Shown here: piece after piece, positions 12,031 through 21,010 of the stretch | Position numbering within the stretch: position 1 is the stretch's first letter | Layout of the letters: every line of letters starts with the position of its first letter | DNA from: Agarophyton chilense | Taxonomy: Eukaryota > Rhodophyta > Florideophyceae > Gracilariales > Gracilariaceae | Assembly (NCBI GenBank): GCA_030374765.1 | Contig: JARGXX010000016.1 | Location: 1,302,001-1,366,000 of the forward strand | Direction: 5' to 3' | DNA length: 64,000 bases | Notes under the pieces: model-generated | Told to the model about the DNA's origin: nothing | The model's database searches: none | The model's input: only the letters and a program-made list of their open reading frames with translations | Translations under genes and position numbers: made by a program

Positions 12031-12666
12031 TTACATGCCTCGAATGACAACCTTCTCGATGCGCCTCATTTCACGCTGGTCTTCCCTCTTTTTGATGTCT
12101 TCGCGACGATCTCTTTCCTGCTTACCTTTTGCTAGTGCGATTTCAACCTTGACAAAACCATTAATAAAGTATAATCGAGTTGGGATCAAAGTAAGGCCTT
12201 TCTCAGCAACGGTGCTGGCTAGTTTTCGAATTTTAGGTTTGTGCAAAAGCACTTTTTTCTCGCGCAGCGGTTCATGATTGAACTTTGCGGTTGCAAACGG
12301 ATAATGGGATATGCGTAGATTCTTTAGGTACAACTGGCCTTGGCGAATTATGGCGTAGCTGTCTCGAAGATTTACCTGTCCCATTCGAATGGATTTGACT
12401 TCTGTTCCCAACAGCTCTAGTCCACATTCGTGCTTCTCAAGGAACTGGTATCTGGACCGTGCCATGCGATTGTCGATTGTTGGATTGTAGTTTCGGGGAC
12501 GCTTGGACTTTGCCATGAAGATGCAGGGTGTGGAGGGACTTGAAGAAGAAGGATAAGAAGTGCATAGTTTGGATGATCTGGGAGCGAGAAAAAGATTGGA
12601 CTGGTTGAACGATGGGGGTGAAAGAAACAAGGGGTGTCTTGGTGAGGCCATGGGGCGTAGCGACAT
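12031..12666 (-). CDS. smpB: SmpB (SsrA-binding protein), probably plastid-targeted
   Basis: 211 residues. The last ~160 form a full SmpB: 'NRMARSRYQFLEKHECGLEL' near residues 66-85, the 'GTEVKSIRMGQVNLRDSY' block, a 'KVEIALAKGKQERDRR' block close to the bacterial 'KVGLAKGKK..DKR', and a lysine/arginine-rich tail. In bacteria and plastids SmpB binds tmRNA and rescues ribosomes stalled on broken mRNA. The first ~50 residues are rich in Ser, Pro and Phe, lack acidic residues and look like a transit peptide. A second Met (MAKSKRPRN) starts the mature-like part. Red-lineage plastid genomes are known to carry tmRNA while SmpB is nuclear, which fits. Targeting is inferred from composition. Confidence 0.93.
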   Translation of the reverse strand: MSLRPMASPRHPLFLSPPSFNQSNLFLAPRSSKLCTSYPSSSSPSTPCIFMAKSKRPRNYNPTIDNRMARSRYQFLEKHECGLELLGTEVKSIRMGQVNLRDSYAIIRQGQLYLKNLRISHYPFATAKFNHEPLREKKVLLHKPKIRKLASTVAEKGLTLIPTRLYFINGFVKVEIALAKGKQERDRREDIKKREDQREMRRIEKVVIRGM

Positions 12667-13340
12667 GTGACATGTAGTATCTCTACTCTCTCTCTAGAGT
12701 AGTGTTCAACGAGGCGCAGGCTGAGATGTGCACAGGAACGAGAACTTGGTCAGCTGTGGAACAAACAGCACACGTTGCATGGATGCGAAGAGAAGGGGGC
12801 TGGAGAGAAGATAATTTGTTAGAATGGAAACAAATTGATAAGGATGCTACTACGGGGTAGCGCTGTACAATCATTTTGTTGTGTTTGAAATTCAGCAAGC
12901 AGCCGAGTGATTCTTTTGGGCTGTCTGCACGGAGAGAAGCCAAGAGACTTGCGCTGCTAAGGCGAGAGGCCGGAGCGGAATGAGTCCAGGCTATGCAAAA
13001 TCTGAAAGATTTGCGAGATATTACTAGTGGTGTGCTGCGAAGCGGATGGAAGGGGGGGGGCCTTATTCCTGCGATGGCAACGAGGGTTAGCAGTGGGGTG
13101 GAGGCTGTTAGTGGGCACACAAGTCGGGCGGTGGGGCACGGCGACCGGGGGGGGGGCCCACGACGGCCGGCAAGTGGAAGCTAAACACATAAAGTATGCT
13201 GGATAGATAAACTTTATGTACCGTTGGTACGGCGACATGTATCTACCCAACGCGAATGAATGGGTGCGCCAAAATGGCGGAAATGGTGGAGAATGGGCAC
13301 ACACCGAAGCAACGCCAATGATTGGCCGACAGGCGCGATA

Positions 13341-13352
13341 TTTAGCGCGAAA
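13341..13352 (-). promoter_or_regulatory. E2F-like site (TTTCGCGC on the minus strand)
   Basis: The 12 bases TTTAGCGCGAAA contain TTTCGCGC when read on the minus strand, which matches the E2F consensus TTTSSCGC. It lies in the CpG-rich part of the SmpB/Mei2 divergent region, next to an inverted CCAAT box at 13321. In a GC-rich region a chance match is quite possible. Confidence 0.3.
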
Positions 13353-13540
13353 CGAAGCACAACAAGACGTTGCAAACGGCGTTGAGATAGAATCCGTCTC
13401 GGGCGTGATACAGCAAGATCGCGCAAAATGACGCCGTACTCCAACGCCATTGGGCGTCGCTCCAAAAAAAACCCAAATCTGCCAAGCCGCCTGCAAATAT
13501 GCATGCTATCCCACATGCGCGCTCCCACAGCGTCACACGT

Positions 13541-13552
13541 CACACGCGTGTG
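13541..13552. repeat. Perfect 12-bp palindrome CACACGCGTGTG
   Basis: A self-complementary 12-mer within a run of cacacg/cgtgtg words at about 13530-13570, in the CpG-rich upstream region of the Mei2-like gene. It could be a dimeric binding site or simply low-complexity sequence. Confidence 0.35.
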
Positions 13553-14157
13553 CGACGTGTGTATGGCACACGCGAACGCCGCACGAATCCGCGCGGCTCG
13601 CCGTGCTGCCATGCTCTGGAAGAGGGCACGGCGTACGGCCCCGATGCCACTGCTGAACTGAAGCAATTAAGGCGCGCTGTGCGCGTCTGCGGCGCCGCCG
13701 CGCGCTCGCGGTGGAAAGCGTCGTCGTTGCGCCTTTCGGTTTCGGTAAAACGCAACGCATCTATCTTCTCTTCGTCTGACTCCACCGCCTTCACCCACCT
13801 CCACGTGCCGCGCGCGCGCCTCTGCAGTACCCCAAAAGCCCTCAAGCCCCCTACCAACCCCCCTTAGCCCAATACACCCCCCCCCCCCCACCGCCGTCGC
13901 CCCGACGCAACGCGCTGCCACTGCGCCACGCCGCGTGTGCACGACGTGTGCAAACGGCGCCCCGGACTTCCTTGTCGTCACATGAAGCCAGTCGCCACTT
14001 TGTCTCACCCCTCCCTCTTATCATACTTCACAACCGTTTCTTTCTCCTCTCTTTTTTCTTTTCTTCCTCCCTTGCTTGCCTTCTTCTTGTTGCCCTCGCC
14101 TCTTCGCTTCGAGCCCTTCCCCGTCGTCCTTCCCCTCCCACAGCGCAGCTGCGCGCC

Positions 14158-16719
14158 ATGGTCGACCAGTGGCCCTCGCGCGTAGCCGTCCCAACTATGG
14201 TTCACCGCGACGACCCCCAAGGAGTTGCCGGGGTCGCCGCGCTTTCGCCGCAATTCGACTTGGCTGTGTCGCCTGCGCGCCGTTCCGTACCCCCCATTGG
14301 TTCTCTCAGTCCACAACGTTCCTTTCTTCACTCCTTCTCCTCGCCTAAAAAGCACTCTCACCTGCCGTTTTCACAAAACCCCTTCTCACAAGTCACCCCC
14401 CCGCCTCCGCCTTCCATCCCTGCCGCAGACTTGTTGGCGGAGGCTACCCATTCGGCAGAGCTGCATTCTGCAGCCGCTACTCTGCTCGATGACCCCTCCA
14501 AACCGCTCACCCCCGATTTCGACCTCTTTGGACTCGCCAAGCTCGACCTGGGTCCGTCTGTCAAACCCACTTCCACGTCCCCATCCAATCTCATCACCCC
14601 GTTTCGCTCCACCCCATTCGACCTTCCGTTCGCCACCTCGCCGCCGGTATCGTATCCAATAACCCCGCAGTCCGCCCCGCCACCGTCCACATCCCCGCGC
14701 CGCGATGCTGCCCATCCTACGCGTTGCGTCCAGCTGCGGAACATTCCGCCCGGCATCGATGATGAGGACCTTCGTCGCTTGCTCACCAAGTTTGGTCCGC
14801 TTCGCGACCTGGGAGCTCAGCAGCGTTCGCGGGGTGGCCATGGCTCGGTTTTAGCTACTTACTACGACCTACGTCATGCTCGCGCCGCTGTTCGAGCGTT
14901 GGACTCTACAGTGCAGTTTGGCAGATGTTTGGATGCTCGATTTCAGTGCCCGGTCGATATTCGCTCGCCTTTTGCCTTTGCCGCCAATGGTCACAATACC
15001 GCCCAATGTGCAAATCAGGGTACCCTGGTTGTCTTCAACTTGGATTGTTCCACTTCAGCCGAAGATATTCGCTCCTTGTTTAGCTCCGTTGGCGACGTCA
15101 AGGAGATTCGCGCCACGCCTAATAAGAAGCATCATAAGTTTGTCGAGTTTTATGACGTACGTGATGCAGAACGTGCTATGCATTTGCTCAACAAGACTGA
15201 AGTTGCTGGAAAACGAATCAAGATTGAAATTTCAAGACCGGGCGGCAGAGCGGCCAACATGTCACGCGGAACCACTCAGTCTTCAAAGATGCATTCAAAC
15301 AACAGCAACACGCTTAACAGTGCCGCTGGTTTGAATCATCAGCCGAGGAATCATTTTGGCAATGGACCGCATTCTCATATCGATGTCGACTCTTTTCGCG
15401 GGTCTCCCACGCGCCACGGAGTGGATGCATTGTCACCTGTACCGCAAACTTCACCGATTCGCGCGTCGTCACCGTGCAAGCATCACTCAATCCCCACTTC
15501 TCAAGCTGCGCAATTCGCCGTTCCCTCCCCAGAGGTCTCTTACGACATGCCCTCTTTTGACCGCACCAATCCTCTTAGCCCCCGCATGGCGTCTCTGCTC
15601 ACGCCGTCTGGGTTTGATGCCACAAATGCACTGTCTGGTTCGTTTGAGAAGTCGTTTGTACCCTCACGTTCTGTCGATGGGATTGATGTGCCTATGTTGC
15701 GTGGTCTGGATTCTCTTCCAGAGCCTCGTCCTTTGGACTTTCAGGCAATGTATTCTTCGGAGCACCCGGAAATCCCCCGTGCTACTGCGAAGGCTATTCC
15801 TCCGCCAGTTTCTCGGAAACCTGTTCGGGACACGTACATGCAAGCCCTTTACCACTCCCCACCTCGTGTCGAAGATTCACACACCGGCATGATATCTCCG
15901 CCGGGTGATTCTGCTACGGTTCGCAATCAGTTTGGTGCAATTGGTACTGGGAATCTTCTGCGGAATAGTGCTTCGGACATGGATTCTTCGCCTGTTTTCC
16001 ACCAGCCACCTTATGCTGACGCCATAAGTGGGAACAATAGCATCCGTTCGAATAATGGAAACGCGAATATTTCGCGGAAGATTGGAAATGGATCCGGTGT
16101 GGAGCGGTCGTCAAACGGCTCACACCGCCATTCCAACGGGCCCAAGTCTAACTCTCATGGCCGAAGTTATCCCAATCAGCACCAGGTGAATTCCAAATAT
16201 GTTTTGGAGATTGTTAAAGTACGTTCAGGAGAGGAGACAAGGACGGCTCTTATGATCCGGAACATTCCGAACAAATACAACCAAAAGATGCTATTAAGTA
16301 CTCTGGAGAACGAACATAAGGGTCATTTTGACTTTATTTATCTCCCCATCGACTTCAAGAATAAGTGCAACGTTGGGTATGCGTTCATCAACTTCACGAA
16401 GCCCGAGTATATCGAACCATTTTACAATGCCTTCCATGGAAAGAAGTGGGGTCGTTTCAATTCGGAGAAGGTGTGCGAGATAACTTTTGCACGGATTCAG
16501 GGCCGCCAGCAGCTCATTGCCCATTTTCAGAACTCCAGCTTGCTGTTAGAGGACCCTAAGTGCCGACCTGTTATATTCGATTCTTCTGGACGACAGGAAG
16601 AGTTTCCGATCGGTTCGCATGTGAGGACTAGGCGTGGTCCATCTAGTCGTGACACTTCTCACCGTGCATGCGACAGTGCGCCCCCGTTTTCGCCGACCAA
16701 GCACCGTGGGCGTAGCTGA
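14158..16719 (+). CDS. Mei2-like RNA-binding protein, three RRMs
   Basis: 853 residues from the ATG at 14158 (context gccATGg). The frame stays open upstream to 13948, but that part reads through a pyrimidine-rich leader and is probably untranslated. RRM1 spans about 188-263 ('RCVQLRNIPP...'), RRM2 about 287-362 ('GTLVVFNLDCSTSAEDI'), and the long C-terminal Mei2-type RRM3 about 695-800 ('TALMIRNIPNKYNQKMLL', 'FDFIYLPIDFKNKCNVGYAF'). The linker between RRM2 and RRM3 is long, Ser/Pro/Asn-rich and likely disordered. Mei2 in fission yeast and AML proteins in plants bind RNA to control meiosis and development; the role here is inferred. No intron is needed. Confidence 0.92.
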   Translation: MVDQWPSRVAVPTMVHRDDPQGVAGVAALSPQFDLAVSPARRSVPPIGSLSPQRSFLHSFSSPKKHSHLPFSQNPFSQVTPPPPPSIPAADLLAEATHSAELHSAAATLLDDPSKPLTPDFDLFGLAKLDLGPSVKPTSTSPSNLITPFRSTPFDLPFATSPPVSYPITPQSAPPPSTSPRRDAAHPTRCVQLRNIPPGIDDEDLRRLLTKFGPLRDLGAQQRSRGGHGSVLATYYDLRHARAAVRALDSTVQFGRCLDARFQCPVDIRSPFAFAANGHNTAQCANQGTLVVFNLDCSTSAEDIRSLFSSVGDVKEIRATPNKKHHKFVEFYDVRDAERAMHLLNKTEVAGKRIKIEISRPGGRAANMSRGTTQSSKMHSNNSNTLNSAAGLNHQPRNHFGNGPHSHIDVDSFRGSPTRHGVDALSPVPQTSPIRASSPCKHHSIPTSQAAQFAVPSPEVSYDMPSFDRTNPLSPRMASLLTPSGFDATNALSGSFEKSFVPSRSVDGIDVPMLRGLDSLPEPRPLDFQAMYSSEHPEIPRATAKAIPPPVSRKPVRDTYMQALYHSPPRVEDSHTGMISPPGDSATVRNQFGAIGTGNLLRNSASDMDSSPVFHQPPYADAISGNNSIRSNNGNANISRKIGNGSGVERSSNGSHRHSNGPKSNSHGRSYPNQHQVNSKYVLEIVKVRSGEETRTALMIRNIPNKYNQKMLLSTLENEHKGHFDFIYLPIDFKNKCNVGYAFINFTKPEYIEPFYNAFHGKKWGRFNSEKVCEITFARIQGRQQLIAHFQNSSLLLEDPKCRPVIFDSSGRQEEFPIGSHVRTRRGPSSRDTSHRACDSAPPFSPTKHRGRS

Positions 16720-18940
16720 ATATCACCGTGTGGCCACTTGTTATGTTCTTGCGTTTTTTTTCTTCAACTTTTGAGTTCCCCTTGGGATCTTTTGTATTCG
16801 GTCTCAGGGTGCTGTCAACATACTCTTGCTTACTTATATTCACAGGTATTTCTTTCTCTCTCGTGGAACCAGCCAGGACGTTGTTTGTATAACTCTGAAA
16901 GGAGTCTTGTTTTTGGAAAAGGTTAACTTGATGAATCGATGTTGTCTAATAATAGGTTGAGGAAGATGTTCCTTTGGTGATCTCGAACTTTTCAACTCAA
17001 TTTGGACTTTTTCCAATGCTTTGTATTCTGAAGAATTTCAGTACTTCTTTGTTTCATTATGTTTCTTGGCAATAGAGCATATTCCCAAGGAGGTTTTTTT
17101 GTTTGTTCTGCTTTGCAATCGTTTTATGTATGGTTTTCCTTAATTGTGGAACGTATCATTATCTTTTTTGCTATTGGCATCGGCTTCCTTTGTGGTTTCA
17201 AGTCTGGGACTACCGACAGTTTTTCCTCACTTCCCTGAGTTTATTCTCATGTAGACGTTTCCTCTTCGCCATGCTGTTCTAAAAAGCGCCATGGGCGTCG
17301 GATTTGAAGGCCGTATGTCTTCGTCGTTTTACCTGCACACTGCACTGGGTAACGTGTGATAAAATAAAGGCTTTTTTTCTCTTGTTGGGAATTTTTTGTT
17401 CTGCTTTGTATTCAAGCGGTTTTGATTGGCCCTGACGCAGATGACGTCACACCATCGGCATGGAGAATTGGAACAGCTTCGCGGTCCGCTCGTTTCGGTT
17501 GCGATCTGGTTGGCCCTGATCCTCTGATTCCCACTGAGTGGGTTTTGTTGTGATTTTTTTAATTCGTCTTATGTTAAGGCGCCACTGCTACAGTATCCTT
17601 CTTATTTGCCTAACCGCTCTCGTGTACCGTTGGAAGCTTGGAGTTTCTACATATCATCTGGCCCCTAAATAACTAATTACGGTATGACGGAGTGTTGACT
17701 ACATTAATTTCGTACCAATAACTGTAAAGTGAGTTAATCGATGAGACCGTCGATGCTAAGACCCAAAACCCTCCTGATTTGAGACTTGTGAGAAGAAAAC
17801 TGACCACTCCGCGGCGCTTCTACTCGGTGCTGGCTCCGTTTTCAGTAGGTGAAATTGTCATAGGAACACGGGATAGACAAGGTTGTACACCTGCCTACAT
17901 CTCACGACTACGACCCGGGTGATATATCACAAGGGATCCTCAACCATGCGGCAGGCCACGAACTTGTCTTCAAAAGAAACTCCTGCCTTCTGCTCGACTG
18001 GATCTCGCCCGAAGTAACGTGTTCCATAGGATACTTGCTGACAGTTTTGTAGAGGATTTCCTAACCGGGAACACGCTATAATCGCGCGACAACTTCACGG
18101 TGACGGCTATGAGATCATCCTTTCCCCTTGTTTCGCTTGTGAAAGAAGAGTTGGAAGAAAAGGGTGCTGGTTTTTGTTTCTTCGTGATCTAAAGTGACGT
18201 ACGCGGAGACTCTGGCGACCCTTGCTAGAGTCCATCATTTGAACCTCCAATGCTCACCAAGCGAACGACACAAAACGCGGAGCCCAAAAAAGTATAATTC
18301 GAAAGTTGTGACAAAATCTCTGAACGGAAGGCCAACATTTGGATTCAAGCACCAAAATCCATGCCAAACCTGTCGATGCAAACCGAAGACCCTCCCGTAC
18401 TCACCTGGTAGACTGCGTAGAAAAGTGTTTCTTAAGTATTGTGTCTCAGTGTAGAAGAGCAGCAGCGTGTACAGAATTCATACCGGTCACAATTGCTCAA
18501 GAAATCATTTCACAGCTTTTCGACCAAGTAAGCAAAAATGCGTTGAATGTCGGCCTGTCAGGTGCAAATCTGAGCACGCGTTCTACAAAAAATCAGGACT
18601 CGGCCCAAGCATCGCGCGCCAAGTGTTGCACGTCTGTTCGCGCGCGCCGCTTCGCATTGGCTGTGGTGAGCGCACGACCACTGTTTCTCTCCAGTGGAAT
18701 CGTCCTCGTTGGGTGCGTCGGCGCTCGCTGCGAACCGCCGGATTGGACGAAGTGTACGAAGGAAGCGGCACATGCCTCCTCACTTTCCTCCGTGATGCAA
18801 ACCGGGTGCTGAATGTCAGGCTTACGCGCGTCTTCTTGCGTGCTTCTTTGTTCAATAGACCACCCACGGCGCTGTTGTCCTTAACCTTCGTGCCGCTCAT
18901 CTTTCGGTTTCGCCTTAACTATTCACTTTTGTGTTGCCTC
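16720..18940. other. Intergenic: 3' UTR of Mei2-like gene and promoter of next gene
   Basis: About 2.2 kb without a supported gene. The first ~650 bp are T-rich and probably 3' UTR; an AATAAA word lies at 17363-17368. A perfect CRE/bZIP site TGACGTCA is at 17442-17449, near an ATTGG box at 17425. Another ATTGG box at 18656-18660 lies about 280 bp upstream of the next start. The long frame that is open from 18467 is arginine- and cysteine-rich up to 18940 and looks like untranslated leader. Confidence 0.5.
17442..17449. promoter_or_regulatory. CRE-type palindrome TGACGTCA
   Basis: Perfect 8-bp bZIP binding consensus in the spacer after the Mei2-like gene, about 1.5 kb upstream of the next start. 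There is no gene start nearby, so its relevance is uncertain. Confidence 0.3.
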
Positions 18941-20182
18941 ATGTGCACTACTCCCATGACTGCGTTTGTTACCTCCATCTCTCCGCTGCCCGTGTCTCGG
19001 ACCCGTTCGATCACATCGCGTCACACCTGCATGCGCAAGCCGCGTATGACCTTATCTACCCCACAGCAGCCGATGCCCAGTCGCCGAAACCTACAAAAAC
19101 GCTCCGTCATTGCCCTAAGAGGCCTTTCCGACCTGGGCGGTATGACCATTCTGCACGAGCTCGCAGCACGGCTTCTGCTTCCAACAACGCTCTCAGCCTC
19201 CATGGCTGCCGACACTCAGCTCTTGTTCGGCGGACTTGTCGGTGTATGGACTGCGGCCCTATTTGCGGAGCGCTTGCGGTTTGAAACAATGTCTCTCATT
19301 CGAGAAACAGAACAGCTCCCTGATCGTTGGGATGCTTCTATCATATATACACCTTCTTTTGAGGAGAATGAAGTAGACGATGCCGTGGCGTGGCTGTATG
19401 CCTTTGAGGAACTTGATGGTATTGCCGCCGCGGATTTACTCACCGCTTTGGCTTCCACGGCCAATCCTATCATGCGTCTCCGTCTCGCAGAGGCTCTCAC
19501 AAAATATCCAGTACCCTCAAATGTTTCCACATCGGTTCTCACTGTTTTACAACAAGACAACAACCCTCTCGTCCGGCGCGCCGCTCACAATGCCTTGCAG
19601 ACACTGCAAACGCCCTTACTCGTTGCATCCTCTTCGGAGAGAACCGACGCTGTACAACAATCAGTCGCATGTGCCGAACATACATACGCGCGCGCTGTTT
19701 TGGACAGAATCTACGAACAATCTGCCAATCCGTACTCGATGCCATTCGACAATGATCCTATGCCACTTTCCGTGCATGATGGCTCCACCTCAGGATGGCT
19801 TCGAGATCTCGTGTCTGAGAGATTGGAATACATGGGCAAGGCTGCGCTTTCAAAACCTGACCTCCGTCGTTTGCATGCATCCGTTGTTCGAGATGCCGAT
19901 AGTGCACAAGCTGCAATTGATGTCGATGCATTCAACTCGACAAATATTAGCGTTCCCTTATTTGAGGGTCTCAAATGGTCAGAGATACATGGGCTATGTG
20001 CGCTCGCAATGATTCCCGCGGGATATGAGCTACTTTCTTTACTTGACGGTGTCAATCTTCCGCTTCGATTTGTTGGGCTTGGATGGCTTCTCGCGTTTGG
20101 CGGTTTGGTAGCTTATCCTCAGAGTGGGGAATTGTGGCGAAAGCTCAAGAAGCTTATCGATGACAGAACGATTTCGAGATGA
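18941..20182 (+). CDS. HEAT-like repeat protein, probably plastid membrane
   Basis: About 413 residues if translation starts at 18941; an in-frame ATG at 18956 is equally possible. The first ~60 residues are rich in Ser, Thr and Arg with almost no acidic residues, as in a plastid transit peptide. A hydrophobic stretch follows at about 85-107 ('LLFGGLVGVWTAALFAERL'). The middle (about 145-225) has alpha-helical HEAT-like repeats: 'LADALT...PNPIMRLRLAEAL'-type and 'DNNPLVRRAAHNAL'. Two more hydrophobic helices lie near the C-terminus ('IHGLCALAMIPAGYELL' and 'RFVGLGWLLAFGGLVAYP'). The family is not recognised. HEAT repeats are protein-binding scaffolds, and some plastid and cyanobacterial ones act on phycobiliproteins, but nothing here proves that link. 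Confidence 0.7.
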   Translation: MCTTPMTAFVTSISPLPVSRTRSITSRHTCMRKPRMTLSTPQQPMPSRRNLQKRSVIALRGLSDLGGMTILHELAARLLLPTTLSASMAADTQLLFGGLVGVWTAALFAERLRFETMSLIRETEQLPDRWDASIIYTPSFEENEVDDAVAWLYAFEELDGIAAADLLTALASTANPIMRLRLAEALTKYPVPSNVSTSVLTVLQQDNNPLVRRAAHNALQTLQTPLLVASSSERTDAVQQSVACAEHTYARAVLDRIYEQSANPYSMPFDNDPMPLSVHDGSTSGWLRDLVSERLEYMGKAALSKPDLRRLHASVVRDADSAQAAIDVDAFNSTNISVPLFEGLKWSEIHGLCALAMIPAGYELLSLLDGVNLPLRFVGLGWLLAFGGLVAYPQSGELWRKLKKLIDDRTISR

Positions 20183-21010
20183 ACCAGAACCAGACGTGCC
20201 CTTCGTACTTGGGTTCAGTTCTGGACTGTATCCAGATAGGAAGTACCTCGACCCCGTCGAAAAATTTTCATGTGTTAATCCTCGTTAACCTACCATCGAA
20301 ACGTAAAGTATAAACACAAACATACAGTGTACATGATAAACCCCAACACAAGCAACGCGAACATTGCCAAATGCGGACAAGTCGCCTAGATCAATACCCT
20401 AAGTTTTCGTTCCGCAGGTGACACCGCTGGTTGAAAGGGCTGTCGCCAGATAAACAACTCGGCCTTTCAATCCTCGACACCGAAGCAAAAAGCGAACGCC
20501 AAAAACAAAGTGGGGTATTAATATTAGCAGTACTCATAATATCTATTCCTAACTGTGGAAAGGGAAGCTCGAACCGCTACTCAAGGAAAGCACATCACAT
20601 ATACCTTACACGAGCTCAATCATCACAAGAAAGATTACTCCCCAACCAATGTCCTCCTTGCCGTCAGGCTGTTCACTTACAAACCCCCACACTTGTACAC
20701 TCCCCGAGGATCTGACGTTCTCGTGTAGCACGAATTATAAGACAACGGAACAACGCTCTCAACAGGCTCTCCTTTCGAAGCTAGGATTCATCCAGGATTC
20801 ATCCAGGATTCAGCTCCTCCGAAGGTATAAATGACCCGCACGCAATGGTTGGTCAGTAAGCCCGATTGCAACACAAACGGCGACTAAAGCGGCTAAGGTT
20901 GGCTCCAGTGTAGCCGATTCGTCACAAACCTGACAAGTCAAGTAGATTTGGGCCAAGGGCTCCAGAAGTGAGAGCCTGAATTGTGTTTACGAACACCCGA
21001 TCTTGTTCCT
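20183..21010. other. Intergenic between convergent genes
   Basis: About 830 bp between the stops of the convergent HEAT-like and CS/Sel1 genes. No gene is supported. It contains a small tandem repeat at 20783-20812. Confidence 0.6.
20783..20812. repeat. 11-bp tandem repeat, 2.7 copies
   Basis: The unit AGGATTCATCC is repeated perfectly two and a half to three times. It lies in the spacer between two convergent genes and has no evident function. Confidence 0.8.

Larger units (their letters stand above)
12667..14157. promoter_or_regulatory. Divergent upstream region of SmpB and the Mei2-like gene
   Basis: About 1.5 kb between two divergent starts. The part from about 13040 to 14000 is GC- and CpG-rich, with homopolymer runs (G near 13050 and 13150, C near 13878-13890). 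Inverted CCAAT boxes (ATTGG) occur at 13321-13325 and 13449-13453. A 5' leader of almost pure pyrimidine at about 14035-14100, followed by AG words just before the ATG at 14158, may be a UTR or the end of a UTR intron. Several overlapping open frames exist here, but they look like GC-rich shadows with no recognisable domain. Confidence 0.5.

Noticed and set aside
11730-12047. 105-codon frame overlapping the RING gene
   Set aside because: Shadow frame of the RING-H2 coding sequence, without features of its own.
12957-13667. Overlapping open frames of 150-180 codons on the minus strand
   Set aside because: They overlap each other in different frames in CpG-rich promoter sequence, have arginine- and cysteine-rich composition typical of chance GC-rich frames, and no domain.
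13948-14157. Upstream 70-codon extension of the Mei2-like protein
   Set aside because: It reads through a pyrimidine-rich leader. The ATG at 14158 has a better context and the extension has no conserved feature.
18467-18940. Upstream 158-codon extension of the HEAT-like protein
   Set aside because: Arginine/cysteine-rich composition. The transit-like leader begins at 18941 or 18956.
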